In this document: positions 6,598 to 15,396 of the stretch, piece by piece
How the letters are laid out: every line of letters starts with the position of its first letter
Position numbering within the stretch: the first letter of the stretch is position 1
Origin: CAYYMH01 sp964472785
GTDB lineage: Bacteria; Zhuqueibacterota; Zhuqueibacteria; Thermofontimicrobiales; Thermofontimicrobiaceae
Length of the DNA: 15,455 nucleotides
NCBI GenBank assembly: GCA_964472785.1
Contig: CAYYMH010000080.1
Location: 1 to 15,455, forward strand
Reading direction: 5' to 3'
Notes under the pieces: generated by a model
What the model saw: the letters and a program-made list of their open reading frames with translations, nothing else
What the model was told of the DNA's origin: nothing
Databases searched by the model: none
Translations under genes and position numbers: made by a program

Positions 6598-8385
6598 TCA
6601 ACTCACTTTTATAATAAGAACAGTAATATCATCCCCCTGCGGCATATTGCCGGTAAATAGTTTAACCTGGTTCAATATTTCAACTTGCATTTCCTCTGCT
6701 GATTTTGATAAATTATTCAACACAACTTCTTGTAATCTGTCCTCTTCAAAATCTTCTTCGTCCTTATTCTGGGCTTCCGTGACGCCATCGGTGAACATCA
6801 CGATCCAGTCCGCTTTAGCGAGCTTGATCGTCTCTTTTTCGTACGGTGCATCTGACATCATGCCCAAAAGCAGACCACCCTTGTCCAGCAATTCAACTTC
6901 GCCATCATTTTTAACCCAGAATGGCGGATTGTGTCCGGCATTGACGTAGGTAAAGCTGTTATCGCTAATATCAAAAATCCCGAAAAAGAAAGTGATGAAC
7001 TTATCATAATTGGTATTTTTGTGAATGAGATTATTAATCTTGCCCGCCATTTTATCCAGATCAATTTCAGTGGTAATCAGCACATTGAGCACTGCCTGTA
7101 AATTTGCCATCAGCAATGAAGCCGGTGTTCCTTTTCCTGAAACATCAGCGATGGCAACACAATACCTGTTTTCATCCAATTGAATGCAATCGAAATAATC
7201 ACCGCTCACATGAAGACTGGACACATTAATGCCGGAAATCTCATAGCTATCCAATTTCGGAAATTCCCGGGGCAACAATCGCTGCTGAATTTCCCGGGCG
7301 ACTGCCAACTCTTCTTCCATCCGCTGCTTCTCCAGCTTTTCCTCAAACAGTCTCGCGTTTTCCAAACAGATCAGAGCTTCATTTCCCAAAGTTAACAGAA
7401 ATTCCAACTCATCAGAAGCAAACTCGGTTTTGGTGATCCTTTCTCCGATAGCCATAACACCGCGCGTTTGATTTTGAAGTTGCATTGGCACAATGAGCGG
7501 GTAATTCATTTTTTTAAAATAATTCAAAATCCACTCATATTCATCATCCCGGTTTAAGATTATCGGATCTTTCAGATTGATCAATTCAGCTAACAATTTT
7601 TTATCCTGAAATTTGTTTATTTTGCCGCCCTCCTGTCCCCCCTTCTCCATCATCAGCGACATCTCACCATTCTCTTCCAAAAATATCATACATTTATTAA
7701 CCAGCATCTCCCCCATGATGGCATAGCTCAATAAATTCAGAATTTTGTCTATATCCAAAGTCGAATTCAATTCTTTGCCAATTTCAAACAGAGTATTTAA
7801 CTCTTGAATTTTTTTGTCTAACCGCCTGTTCACCTCCCGCAACCGCATCACCATCTTGCCGTTTTCAATCGACGTTGCAGCAATATTGGAAAGTGATTTT
7901 AAATAATCGATCTCTGGCTTCGAGTAGGACTGACCGGTAATTTTTTTTCCGAATCCGATCACTCCGAGGCAGTGGTCACTGCTTCGAATCGGCACTAACA
8001 ATTTGATGTTATTTTCTTTGAGAAAATCCAGTCCCTGATAATCATCACCTATAATCTCGTCTAAAAATAGCGGCTCTTTAATATCAATGTTCAAATCAAT
8101 TTTCTGTCCGATTAAATCATTGTTCAAACCTTTCAACGTCTCCACAAACAAATCGTCTGTTTCAGAATATAAAAGCACAATACCCCGGGTAATTAACATT
8201 TTCCCCATCGGTGTCAACAGCATATTATCGAGAATTGATTTGAGATTGAGTGAGGAGTTCAACGTTTGACTTACTTCAAAGAGGGATTGCAGCTCCATAA
8301 GTTTCTCATCGAGCAAGCGGTTAGTGCTGTCGTCCTCTGCCATCGGTTGGATTTGTTGGTTATTATCTTTGGTTATATCATTCAA
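6598..8385 (-). CDS. Cytosolic GAF-GAF-PP2C (SpoIIE) phosphatase
   Basis: This 595-residue soluble protein has two GAF-like sensor domains (about 31-180 and 195-345), joined and followed by coiled-coil helices (LEKQRMEEELAVAREIQQ near 350-368). A SpoIIE-type PP2C domain follows (370-595). The catalytic motifs are intact: SGDYFD (394-399), ADVSGKG (413-419), NAGHNPP (482-488), FTDGVTEA (531-538) and GDDIT (584-588). The expected reaction is Mn/Mg-dependent dephosphorylation of a phospho-serine on the STAS protein encoded two genes upstream, in response to small ligands bound by the GAF domains. The start is a TTG 2 bases after the rsbW-like stop, with GAGGA 9 bases ahead inside that gene. The next in-frame ATG is codon 15 and lacks better support. 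The tight spacing implies translational coupling to the kinase gene. Confidence 0.92.
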   Translation of the reverse strand: MNDITKDNNQQIQPMAEDDSTNRLLDEKLMELQSLFEVSQTLNSSLNLKSILDNMLLTPMGKMLITRGIVLLYSETDDLFVETLKGLNNDLIGQKIDLNIDIKEPLFLDEIIGDDYQGLDFLKENNIKLLVPIRSSDHCLGVIGFGKKITGQSYSKPEIDYLKSLSNIAATSIENGKMVMRLREVNRRLDKKIQELNTLFEIGKELNSTLDIDKILNLLSYAIMGEMLVNKCMIFLEENGEMSLMMEKGGQEGGKINKFQDKKLLAELINLKDPIILNRDDEYEWILNYFKKMNYPLIVPMQLQNQTRGVMAIGERITKTEFASDELEFLLTLGNEALICLENARLFEEKLEKQRMEEELAVAREIQQRLLPREFPKLDSYEISGINVSSLHVSGDYFDCIQLDENRYCVAIADVSGKGTPASLLMANLQAVLNVLITTEIDLDKMAGKINNLIHKNTNYDKFITFFFGIFDISDNSFTYVNAGHNPPFWVKNDGEVELLDKGGLLLGMMSDAPYEKETIKLAKADWIVMFTDGVTEAQNKDEEDFEEDRLQEVVLNNLSKSAEEMQVEILNQVKLFTGNMPQGDDITVLIIKVS

Positions 8386-8387
8386 AT

Positions 8388-8861
8388 TTATTTTTCCTCT
8401 TTTGACTCGACTCTTCCGTCCTTGACAAAGTACTTCACCATTTTGACTTCGGTCTTCACGCCCGGTTCCGATTTAAATTCTACTTCATCCATCAGCGCCT
8501 TCATCAGATGGATTCCCAGTCCGCCAACCCGCATTTCTGCCAGATATTCCCGGACATCTTTATTGGATATTTTGTTGACATCAAACCCCTTCCCCTGATC
8601 TGTGATGATAATGGTCAATTTTTTATAATCGATTTCAACCACCATATCGATCGAATCTTTATTCTGTTTATCATAAGCATGTTTAATAACATTAGCGCAC
8701 GCCTCATCAACAGCTAATTCGATTTTAGAAATTTCATCGGCGTCAAATCCGACCATTTCTGATACATGAGAAACAAAAGAACGGATCAACTCGAGGTTCC
8801 CGGTTTTGCTCGGAATTTTTAACTGATATTTTGTTTTTTCTCTTTTCACTTTATTCACCAT
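8388..8861 (-). CDS. RsbW/SpoIIAB-like anti-sigma serine kinase
   Basis: This 157-residue protein has a GHKL-type ATPase fold of the RsbW family. The N box is ELAVDEACANVIKHAY (E53, N57), the G1 box is DQGKGFD (D88, G90, G92), and the G2 box is GGLGIHLM (113-120). In the partner-switching scheme this kinase binds and silences a sigma factor (or another target). It also phosphorylates the STAS antagonist on a serine, and dephosphorylated antagonist displaces the target. It lies 12 bases below the STAS gene and 2 bases above the GAF-GAF-PP2C gene, so antagonist, kinase and phosphatase form one operon. The ATG has no strong ribosome site, so coupling to the STAS gene is likely. No sigma factor gene is in the window, so its target is unknown. 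Some members of this family control non-sigma targets. Confidence 0.92.
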   Translation of the reverse strand: MVNKVKREKTKYQLKIPSKTGNLELIRSFVSHVSEMVGFDADEISKIELAVDEACANVIKHAYDKQNKDSIDMVVEIDYKKLTIIITDQGKGFDVNKISNKDVREYLAEMRVGGLGIHLMKALMDEVEFKSEPGVKTEVKMVKYFVKDGRVESKEEK

Positions 8862-8873
8862 TTTTTAGCCGAT

Positions 8874-9221
8874 TCAACTTTTAAATTTGCTCAAGGCATC
8901 AGCCTCTTCATCAGTAATATCGTATAATTGCGGAAATCCCAACAAATCAAACACACGGTAAATTTTTGAATTCAAATTGCTGAGTTTAATATCTCCGTCA
9001 TTATTTCTGATATTTTCGATAAACCCCATAAAAACACCCAATCCGGCGCTGCTGATGTATTTTAAATCTTTAAAATTCACCAGAATTTTGTATTTTTTGT
9101 CATCAACCAGTTTTTGAATTTCATTTTCCAACACAGGCGCTGTATGAGCATCCAGATAGCCTTTGATATAAAGAATGACCACATTGCCCTGTTCCTTTTT
9201 TGATACCTCGAAAGATTCCAT
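8874..9221 (-). CDS. STAS-domain anti-sigma factor antagonist (RsbV/SpoIIAA-like)
   Basis: This single STAS domain of 115 residues is the standard size for SpoIIAA/RsbV. The conserved phosphorylation loop reads YISSAGLGVF, with S57 and S58; the second serine aligns with the one phosphorylated in SpoIIAA (family knowledge). The start IKGYLDAHTAP and the C-terminal helix preceded by LLGFPQLYDI are also typical. It would be phosphorylated by the RsbW-like kinase next door, reset by one or more of the four PP2C phosphatases in the cluster, and bind the kinase when unphosphorylated. The ATG at 9221 has a GGAG 7 bases upstream. It is the first gene of the operon behind the promoter at 9292-9320. 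Confidence 0.95.
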   Translation of the reverse strand: MESFEVSKKEQGNVVILYIKGYLDAHTAPVLENEIQKLVDDKKYKILVNFKDLKYISSAGLGVFMGFIENIRNNDGDIKLSNLNSKIYRVFDLLGFPQLYDITDEEADALSKFKS

Positions 9222-9291
9222 GATTCATCTCCTGTTTATGTACAGATGGTGGCGAAATATTTTCTTGATTTCGTGTAATAATACACCCAAA

Positions 9292-9320
9292 AATATACTT
9301 AATTTTAAAGTCATAATCAA
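9292..9320 (-). promoter_or_regulatory. Promoter of the STAS-kinase-phosphatase operon
   Basis: On the minus strand TTGATT (9315-9320), a 17-base spacer and TATATT (9292-9297) form a good sigma70-type promoter. It lies 70 bases before the STAS start and just behind the stop of the preceding membrane phosphatase. The core partner-switching genes can thus be transcribed independently of the two membrane phosphatases. I see no operator-like repeat over it. Confidence 0.6.
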
Positions 9321-9332
9321 ATAAAAATTGAA

Positions 9333-11390
9333 TTATTTAACTCGAATAACAATCATTGTCAAATCATCGTGCTGTTTCTGATTCCCGACAAAGGATTTGA
9401 TTTTATCGAGTATTGCGTTCTTAATGCTGGTAGCGTTTTCACGGTGGTTTTCAAAAACGGTATCACATAGTCGCTGTTCTTCAAATTCTTCCTGCTCATC
9501 ATTACGGGCTTCGGTAACACCATCAGTAAAAAATACGAAAACATCGCCCTTTTGATACGCTATTTTTTCTTCGATCAAATATTTTTCAAAATTTTTCCCT
9601 TTTTCCAGTCCTAACGCCAGTCCGGACGATTCGATCAAATAAATCTCTTCCTTTTTATTATTCCAATAAAGCAGCGGACAATGACCGGCCCGGCAAAAGG
9701 AAAAAGAACGTTTGCTAAAATCAAACATGCCGTACAGCGCGCTTACGAATGTTCTTCGGTCTAATTTCCGGTAAAGTATTTTGTTGGCTTCGACCAGCAG
9801 CTTTTTTGGTGAAAAATAAATTTCGCTCAATGATTCAATGATCCCTTTCACCTCTGCCATGTAAAATGCCGCTTCAGGACCCTTTCCCGATACATCGCCG
9901 ATAATGATCCCCAGTTTCGATGAGCCAAATTCAAAGTAATCATAATAATCACCGCCAACCTCATTTGCTGTTTGGCAGGCAGCTTCGACCTCCAGCGCCT
10001 TGACTTCGGGTATTCTCTTTGGCAGCAATTTCATTTGTGCTTCGTGGGCAACTTTTAACTCCTGTTCATATTTTTCTTTATCCAATGATTGCTTCACCAG
10101 TCTGGCATTTTCAATGGCGATCACCGCATTATTGGCAAACATGGTGAGGAGGATTTGGTCATCAATGGAAAAACCGTACTCAACGTTTTTTCCGGCAAAA
10201 AGAATTCCCAGCAGCTCCTGATCGGACAAAAGCGGTACTCCCAACAAAGAACCGGAACGGCTGTCCCACGATTTAAAATCAGCCGTCAATGGATCCTTAT
10301 TCAAATTATCAATTTTTAAAACGTGTTTGCGCTCCACAATCCATCGTGTGAAGTCATTATCCGGGTTTGCGCTGAATGTCTCAACCAGCTTATCCGGTAA
10401 ATTTTTCTGGGCGACAAGTTCAAACGTCCCCAACTCCCGGTTTTTAGTCATGAGCCAGCAATAGTGTGCTTCAGCGACATTGATGGTTTTATCGGTAATA
10501 ATTTTCATCACCTCGTTAACGTCAAACACACCTAAAATAAATCGCGATAGGTGTTGTAAAGAAGATATTTCTTTTACTTTCCGATCATAAACGCCGGCAG
10601 TTGGTAAATGCAGCAAAATGACTACGATCGAAAAGCTAAAATAGACAATGAGAAAATGAAAACAACTGGTGAAAAAATTATAAACGGCGGTGTTGTTACT
10701 GCCTAAAAGATGATCATTGTTGGCGATGATCAGGAAGTTGAAAATTTGAATAATTATTGCAAGCAATAATACTTTTATTTTGTCTGTTTTATTGAGAAAT
10801 TTGACCCACGAAATTCGAAACGAATTAACGACCATCAAATAAACCAACAACAGATTCACTAAAATGATAATTGCTGAATTTGGACTGGGAGAGAATGCAG
10901 TGGACGAACTCCCCAATGAAATATTATATGATTGACCATTAGGTAAAAAGCTCACCACGATCAGCAGGATAAAAAGGATATTAAAATTGCGGTTGGTATT
11001 TTTCTTCCGCTGAACAAATATTAATTCTCTGATCAACACTAAAACGAAAATGGTAAGTATTAATTGCATCAAAAAAAGTGCGGAGACGAATATATTTTGG
11101 TGAAATGAACTCGATAAATCAATTCTGCCACTCACCTGATTAAACACATAAATAAAAAAAATGCAGAGCAGGATAATCTTTACTTTTCCGTATATTTGAA
11201 CCTTGTGCTGCCGTTTGTTGATTCCAATCAATAATAGAACGATTGCGGAAAAAATGGCTACGCTTCGTATGCGACGGAGTAACTCGAATCCCCCATAGTT
11301 AAAATAAAAAGAGCAATCCGCGATTAAAATAATTAGAAATATGAATATGGGCAGGAGAATGAGTTGATTTATTTTTATTTTCTTTTTCAT
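9333..11390 (-). CDS. Membrane 8-TM + GAF + PP2C (SpoIIE) phosphatase
   Basis: The N-terminal 265 residues hold about eight hydrophobic segments (roughly 10-27, 44-59, 70-87, 101-123, 138-151, 172-193, 206-224, 240-262). A cytosolic GAF domain (about 280-430), a short coiled helix, and a PP2C domain (455-685) follow. Catalytic motifs are complete: GGDYYD (479-484), GDVSGKG (498-504), RAGHCP (567-572), FTDGVTEA (621-628) and HDDLTM. The multi-pass front is probably a membrane sensor, resembling 7TM-type receptor modules that feed phosphatase outputs, but I cannot name its ligand. The gene could start at a GTG (11393) or at the next codon, ATG 11390. Neither has a clear ribosome site. Its stop is 41 bases from the -35 of the next promoter. 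The likely substrate is the STAS protein encoded next. Confidence 0.92.
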   Translation of the reverse strand: MKKKIKINQLILLPIFIFLIILIADCSFYFNYGGFELLRRIRSVAIFSAIVLLLIGINKRQHKVQIYGKVKIILLCIFFIYVFNQVSGRIDLSSSFHQNIFVSALFLMQLILTIFVLVLIRELIFVQRKKNTNRNFNILFILLIVVSFLPNGQSYNISLGSSSTAFSPSPNSAIIILVNLLLVYLMVVNSFRISWVKFLNKTDKIKVLLLAIIIQIFNFLIIANNDHLLGSNNTAVYNFFTSCFHFLIVYFSFSIVVILLHLPTAGVYDRKVKEISSLQHLSRFILGVFDVNEVMKIITDKTINVAEAHYCWLMTKNRELGTFELVAQKNLPDKLVETFSANPDNDFTRWIVERKHVLKIDNLNKDPLTADFKSWDSRSGSLLGVPLLSDQELLGILFAGKNVEYGFSIDDQILLTMFANNAVIAIENARLVKQSLDKEKYEQELKVAHEAQMKLLPKRIPEVKALEVEAACQTANEVGGDYYDYFEFGSSKLGIIIGDVSGKGPEAAFYMAEVKGIIESLSEIYFSPKKLLVEANKILYRKLDRRTFVSALYGMFDFSKRSFSFCRAGHCPLLYWNNKKEEIYLIESSGLALGLEKGKNFEKYLIEEKIAYQKGDVFVFFTDGVTEARNDEQEEFEEQRLCDTVFENHRENATSIKNAILDKIKSFVGNQKQHDDLTMIVIRVK

Positions 11391-11461
11391 CACAATGCTA
11401 TGAATACAGTTTAACCCAAAATATAAAAAAATGAAATCATTTTTAATTTTAATAAACTATG

Positions 11462-11509
11462 GAGTGAAGTAACTGTGTTACTTCATGCAGCAACGCAGTT
11501 GCTGCACTC
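11462..11509. repeat. Double-hairpin palindromic element (REP-like)
   Basis: Two perfect 8-bp hairpins with 3-base loops stand side by side, separated by AT: GAAGTAAC-TGT-GTTACTTC (11466-11484) and GCAGCAAC-GCA-GTTGCTGC (11487-11505). They are enclosed by GAGT (11462-11465) and ACTC (11506-11509), so the whole can fold as a three-way junction. The two arms are related to each other (G-[A/C]-AG-[T/C]-AAC). It stands alone in the 195-bp gap between the two membrane phosphatase genes. No T tract follows on either strand, so it is not a classical terminator. A weaker AT-only palindrome lies nearby (about 11425-11445). The rest of the gap shows no convincing promoter. REP-type repeats and MITE remnants have such architecture, but a repeat family cannot be shown from one copy. 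Confidence 0.7.
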
Positions 11510-11588
11510 AAAAATTTATCAATAAGTTATCTTTTTTCATTTACTGTTTGTTTTAGAATTTTATGTAAAATTTTAAGCCCAACTCATA

Positions 11589-14042
11589 CTAATTTATTTT
11601 GATAATAATCATCGTCATGTCATCATGCTGGGTAGCGTTTCCCACAAATTCAAACACTTGATTTTTAATTTCGTTCAAAATATTTTCCGGTGACATTGAA
11701 TGCACTTTTTCAAAAATCGCTTTCAATCTTTCTTCGCCAAATTCTTGCTTGTTTGCATTCATTGCTTCAGAAAAACCGTCGGTATAAAACATGAAAATAT
11801 CGTTGGGATGAATTCCCATCGTATATTCCTCGGCAATCTGGCTGAACATATTTCCCTTCTCTAACCCCAGCGCCAATCCTTTTGGCAACATTATTTCAGC
11901 AGTCTCCGAAACGCTTTTTTTCATGATCAACGGATTGTGACCGGCGCGGGTAAAAGTGAAGGTCCGTTTCCTCAAATCGAAAACGCCATAAATCATACTG
12001 ATGAAGGTTCCTCGGTCCACATTTTCATAAAATAATTCGTTAAGATGAATCATAATTTCACGCGGGGACAAATTGGATTTCGCTTGAGACTTGAGGAAGC
12101 CTTTGGTTAATGTCATGTGAAAAGCAGCTGAGATTCCTTTTCCGGAGACATCACCGATAACCACGCCGAGGCGGTTGTCATCAATTTTAATAAAATCATA
12201 ATAATCGCCACCGACTTCGGTTGCAGGGATACAAATACTGGCAACCTCAATATGTGCTAATTTAGGATAAGCCCTGGGCAGAAAACTTAATTGGACATTG
12301 CGCGCAATTTCCAGTTCTCTTCGAATACGCTCCCGTTCTTCGTTTCGCTTGATATAATCCGGAATGTATTTTTCTACCGGTCTAAAATCCACTCGCTTCC
12401 GAATTCCCACAATTGCCATCATAATTAAAACGGCCAAAATGATCCACAGTCCGATACTGTTCCAGAAGAGAAAGGAATCATCAAAATAAATCAGCGGAAA
12501 TAATTCCCTGAGCGAATAAAAAACGAACGCGCCAATAAAAACGGTGACGAAATCGTATTTAAGAAAAAAGATAATGAACAGTGCCCCTAAAATCAAATTA
12601 ATAAAACCATTCAGTGGAATTGAGGATAACTTTAAATTCGTGTATCCACCGGTGGAAATCACCCAAATCAATGAACAGATAATAACAATGATCAGGTTGC
12701 TATTCATCTTTTTCCTGAAAAATGAAACGAAGAATAATCGGAAAACAAACTCACCAAAACTGGCGTTTAGTATTGCCAATGCAAAAACATACAACAGGGG
12801 AAAAAAGGATATTTTATTATGCAAGCTATTACTTTCGACATTCATGTAAAAGTTGAAACCTAAATCAGCGAGCCTCATTAGCAGAGCAAGCAAACCGGCT
12901 GAAATAAAGGCGAGAGCCAATCCCCGAAAAATTGACAGTGACATGTGCGGAAAAATGATCAATCGCCTTTTGACCTGGTCATAGGTCAGCAGTTTGTGAT
13001 CCCAGACATCCCTGCTTTCCGATTCAGCAACGCTACTTGATGCCAGAATTGCCATAAAAATAAATGGTGAGGTTATGATAATCGGTAAAATCACAACCAA
13101 CCAGAAATTTTCAGCTCCGACTTGAATATTGTTGATAAGAGTGATAATCCAGGATAAAGCAACCAGAATACTGATTAAAAGATTGCTTTTCAAATCGATC
13201 TTATCACGTCTGAGTTTTTGAATCAATAAAACGACCAGCAGGATGAAAATACCGATAAAAGCGATGACAGAAACAATGCTCTTGACTTCGGTTTTCTTTG
13301 CTCCAATTTTTTTGTCCTTTACCGGTTCAATTTCGACAGAATATCCCACCAGGTGAGCGTTCTTTATTTCGATCTTAATCTGTTCTTTTTCACCGTAAAC
13401 ATCCTGTTTATTTTCCCAGACAAACTGGAAATCATAAGCGCCGTTTTTATCATTCAGTGCCTGTTTGACAAATTCATAATTCTGGTAGTTCGCGCCTTTC
13501 AGTTCAATCAACGTTTTTCGCGCCAGATCAAGAGCTTCCCGGGCTCCCATCGAATCCACATCCCATTCTGCACTCGGCTTAATTTTAAATTCAATTAATT
13601 CTCCGTCCGTTGCCAAACTCATTTTGATCGAATCCGAAAGTGCATTCTCAATAGCCGTTTTTGCCTCTTCTTCAGTTTCATCGGAAATTTTTACCAGACT
13701 TTGTGTATCCGAAGCTTTTCTGAGCTTAACTTTCCAGAAGTAAACCGGAATCTTGTTTTCTTTAATGATCTGATTCGCTTTTGCCAGACCGAATTCTTTC
13801 TGTAGATAGCCAAGTTGATCGCCATTTTGATGAAGTGTCGGTTCATAAATAAAATCATTGGTTGGATGACCCAATTTCAGAATCAGACTGTCTGCCCGGC
13901 TCATGATCTGAGATTTATCTACCGTTAGTTTTAATGCGGAATCCGGAAAAAGCTTTGGATATAACTGTATAAAAACAGCAAGCATCAAAAACGAAATTAA
14001 TAACAGGAGATAATCTTTTGCTGTTAATTGAGTTACTTTCAT
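11589..14042 (-). CDS. Membrane phosphatase: ectodomain + degenerate CPBP-like domain + PP2C
   Basis: This 817-residue protein begins with an N-terminal membrane anchor (9-28). A ~220-residue extracytoplasmic domain (29-252) follows, with recurring helix motifs of the A-x3-A-x2-L type near 46-57, 124-135 and 167-182, possibly PepSY-like. About nine hydrophobic segments (253-547), a coiled linker and a PP2C/SpoIIE domain (580-817) complete it. PP2C motifs are intact: GGDYYD (611-616), GDVSGKG (630-636), RAGHNP (699-704), YTDGFSEA (753-760) and HDDMT (806-810). The membrane part resembles a CPBP (CAAX protease) core. GEFVFR (430-435) stands where EExxxR is normal, and the later segment has the shape of the FxxxH and final helices but lacks the histidines, so it should be proteolytically dead. 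AAAGG lies 5 bases before the ATG. It follows the lipoprotein gene by 12 bases, so the two are one operon. Confidence 0.9.
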   Translation of the reverse strand: MKVTQLTAKDYLLLLISFLMLAVFIQLYPKLFPDSALKLTVDKSQIMSRADSLILKLGHPTNDFIYEPTLHQNGDQLGYLQKEFGLAKANQIIKENKIPVYFWKVKLRKASDTQSLVKISDETEEEAKTAIENALSDSIKMSLATDGELIEFKIKPSAEWDVDSMGAREALDLARKTLIELKGANYQNYEFVKQALNDKNGAYDFQFVWENKQDVYGEKEQIKIEIKNAHLVGYSVEIEPVKDKKIGAKKTEVKSIVSVIAFIGIFILLVVLLIQKLRRDKIDLKSNLLISILVALSWIITLINNIQVGAENFWLVVILPIIITSPFIFMAILASSSVAESESRDVWDHKLLTYDQVKRRLIIFPHMSLSIFRGLALAFISAGLLALLMRLADLGFNFYMNVESNSLHNKISFFPLLYVFALAILNASFGEFVFRLFFVSFFRKKMNSNLIIVIICSLIWVISTGGYTNLKLSSIPLNGFINLILGALFIIFFLKYDFVTVFIGAFVFYSLRELFPLIYFDDSFLFWNSIGLWIILAVLIMMAIVGIRKRVDFRPVEKYIPDYIKRNEERERIRRELEIARNVQLSFLPRAYPKLAHIEVASICIPATEVGGDYYDFIKIDDNRLGVVIGDVSGKGISAAFHMTLTKGFLKSQAKSNLSPREIMIHLNELFYENVDRGTFISMIYGVFDLRKRTFTFTRAGHNPLIMKKSVSETAEIMLPKGLALGLEKGNMFSQIAEEYTMGIHPNDIFMFYTDGFSEAMNANKQEFGEERLKAIFEKVHSMSPENILNEIKNQVFEFVGNATQHDDMTMIIIKIN

Positions 14043-14054
14043 TCGTACCTTTCT

Positions 14055-15308
14055 TTAATACTCAACCGCTATTCCATAAGCATAATCAACACGACTAAAT
14101 GAGCCATAAATTTCACCTTCCGGCGTCACTTTCAAAAACCGTCCATTCCCGGAGTCCGCAACAATACAACTATGGTCATAGGGATTTACAACTAAATTCT
14201 CGGGCCATTCCAATCCATCCATTTCAACCAATTTCTCACCCTGACTGGAAAAACAAAATAGTTTTGACGCTGCCAGTTGATACGACCAGTCAGCGACCCA
14301 GCAATTTCCGTTCTCAGAATCGACCGTAATTCGCTTCGGTAAATTAAATTGATGATCCAAAAGAAATACTTCCCCACCAGTTGCATCAAATTTCCTGACC
14401 TGGTAATTATCGATAATCCAAAAATCACCAGTAGTCTGGTTCAATGCGATCCGCGCCGGATATCTGAATCCGGTAAGCTCCAAATCGATTGTAAAATCAG
14501 CAGCGAATCTCTGCACAACGCCACGTTCAGCATCTAAAACCAGACATGAACCTGAGACTTCATCAATTTCAAAATCCGATAACCGAGTAAAGCCATCGAT
14601 CTCTTTCAATTTCGTTTGGTTCAAATTATAAATGATCATTTTATTTTTGTATGAATCTCCGATCCACAGTCGATTATTTTTTTGATCCAATCGTATTTTG
14701 AACAGTTCGCCGCCATTTAATTCGGCAAAAATTTGATACTGACCGCCATCAACAAAGTAAATCCGATCTAACAACACATCCGAAAACCACAACCGGTTAT
14801 TCTTTTCTTCCCGTTCCAAAGAAAAAGGATAAGCATCGAAAACAATCGATTCAATTTCATGGGCGCAGTCATGAGAAATCTTTTTGATTCGTCTTCCGTA
14901 AACATCACCCGCCCAAATCGTTGTTGGACCCGGGATAATTGTTACCGTATCACTCCGGTTCGATTCAAAGTCTGTCGCTAACACCGAAATTTGATAATAA
15001 TATTTAACCTCGTATGCTAAATTTTGATCGACATAAAGATTTGAATCTGGCGACGTGGTGTAAATGTGTCGAAAGCTTGTATCATGTTCAGTTTTTCGAT
15101 ATATTTTATAGCCGATAAAATCGTTAACATTAACATGATTCCAGCTCAAAACTGCCTGATGCAATTCAGAGTAAATACGAAGTCCGCCCGGTTTACCTCC
15201 GGTTTCCGGATTTTGCGGATCCAACGGATTTAGCCGCTCGCGTTCGACGCACGAAAACAGGACTAACAATAAGATTATAATTCTGATAAAATATTCATTT
15301 CGAATCAT
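14055..15308 (-). CDS. Lipoprotein with FN3 domain and NHL-like beta-propeller
   Basis: From the ATG at 15308 the product is 417 residues. It has a short basic start, a hydrophobic stretch and the lipobox LFSC with the lipidated cysteine at position 20. A NPLDP motif common after lipoboxes in FCB-group proteins follows. Residues about 35-125 form a fibronectin type III-like domain (VLSWNHV...GYKIYRK...YYYQISV). Residues 130-417 contain repeated blades of the type W-[IV]-[AG]-D, L-W-I-G-D, F-W-I-I-D, C-W-V-A-D, each preceded by D-x-x-x-x, as in NHL/SMP-30-like six-bladed propellers. It should be membrane-anchored on the periplasmic or outer face. The frame extends to ATG 15323 and TTG 15332; I prefer 15308 because it gives an ordinary lipoprotein signal. 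Since it shares an operon with a phosphatase that has an ectodomain, it may be part of that sensor, which is inference. Confidence 0.85.
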   Translation of the reverse strand: MIRNEYFIRIIILLLVLFSCVERERLNPLDPQNPETGGKPGGLRIYSELHQAVLSWNHVNVNDFIGYKIYRKTEHDTSFRHIYTTSPDSNLYVDQNLAYEVKYYYQISVLATDFESNRSDTVTIIPGPTTIWAGDVYGRRIKKISHDCAHEIESIVFDAYPFSLEREEKNNRLWFSDVLLDRIYFVDGGQYQIFAELNGGELFKIRLDQKNNRLWIGDSYKNKMIIYNLNQTKLKEIDGFTRLSDFEIDEVSGSCLVLDAERGVVQRFAADFTIDLELTGFRYPARIALNQTTGDFWIIDNYQVRKFDATGGEVFLLDHQFNLPKRITVDSENGNCWVADWSYQLAASKLFCFSSQGEKLVEMDGLEWPENLVVNPYDHSCIVADSGNGRFLKVTPEGEIYGSFSRVDYAYGIAVEY

Positions 15309-15396
15309 AGAAAAAGACGGCATGTTAAACAATATACTTTGGAATGAGCAAACAATACATTTCTTTTTCAGTTATAAAAAATCTTATCTTGTACTG

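Noticed and set aside
11420..11448. Promoter for the 8-TM phosphatase using TATATT at 11420-11425
   Set aside because: No -35-like hexamer lies at 16-18 bases, and the DNA is so AT-rich that an isolated -10 match is expected by chance.
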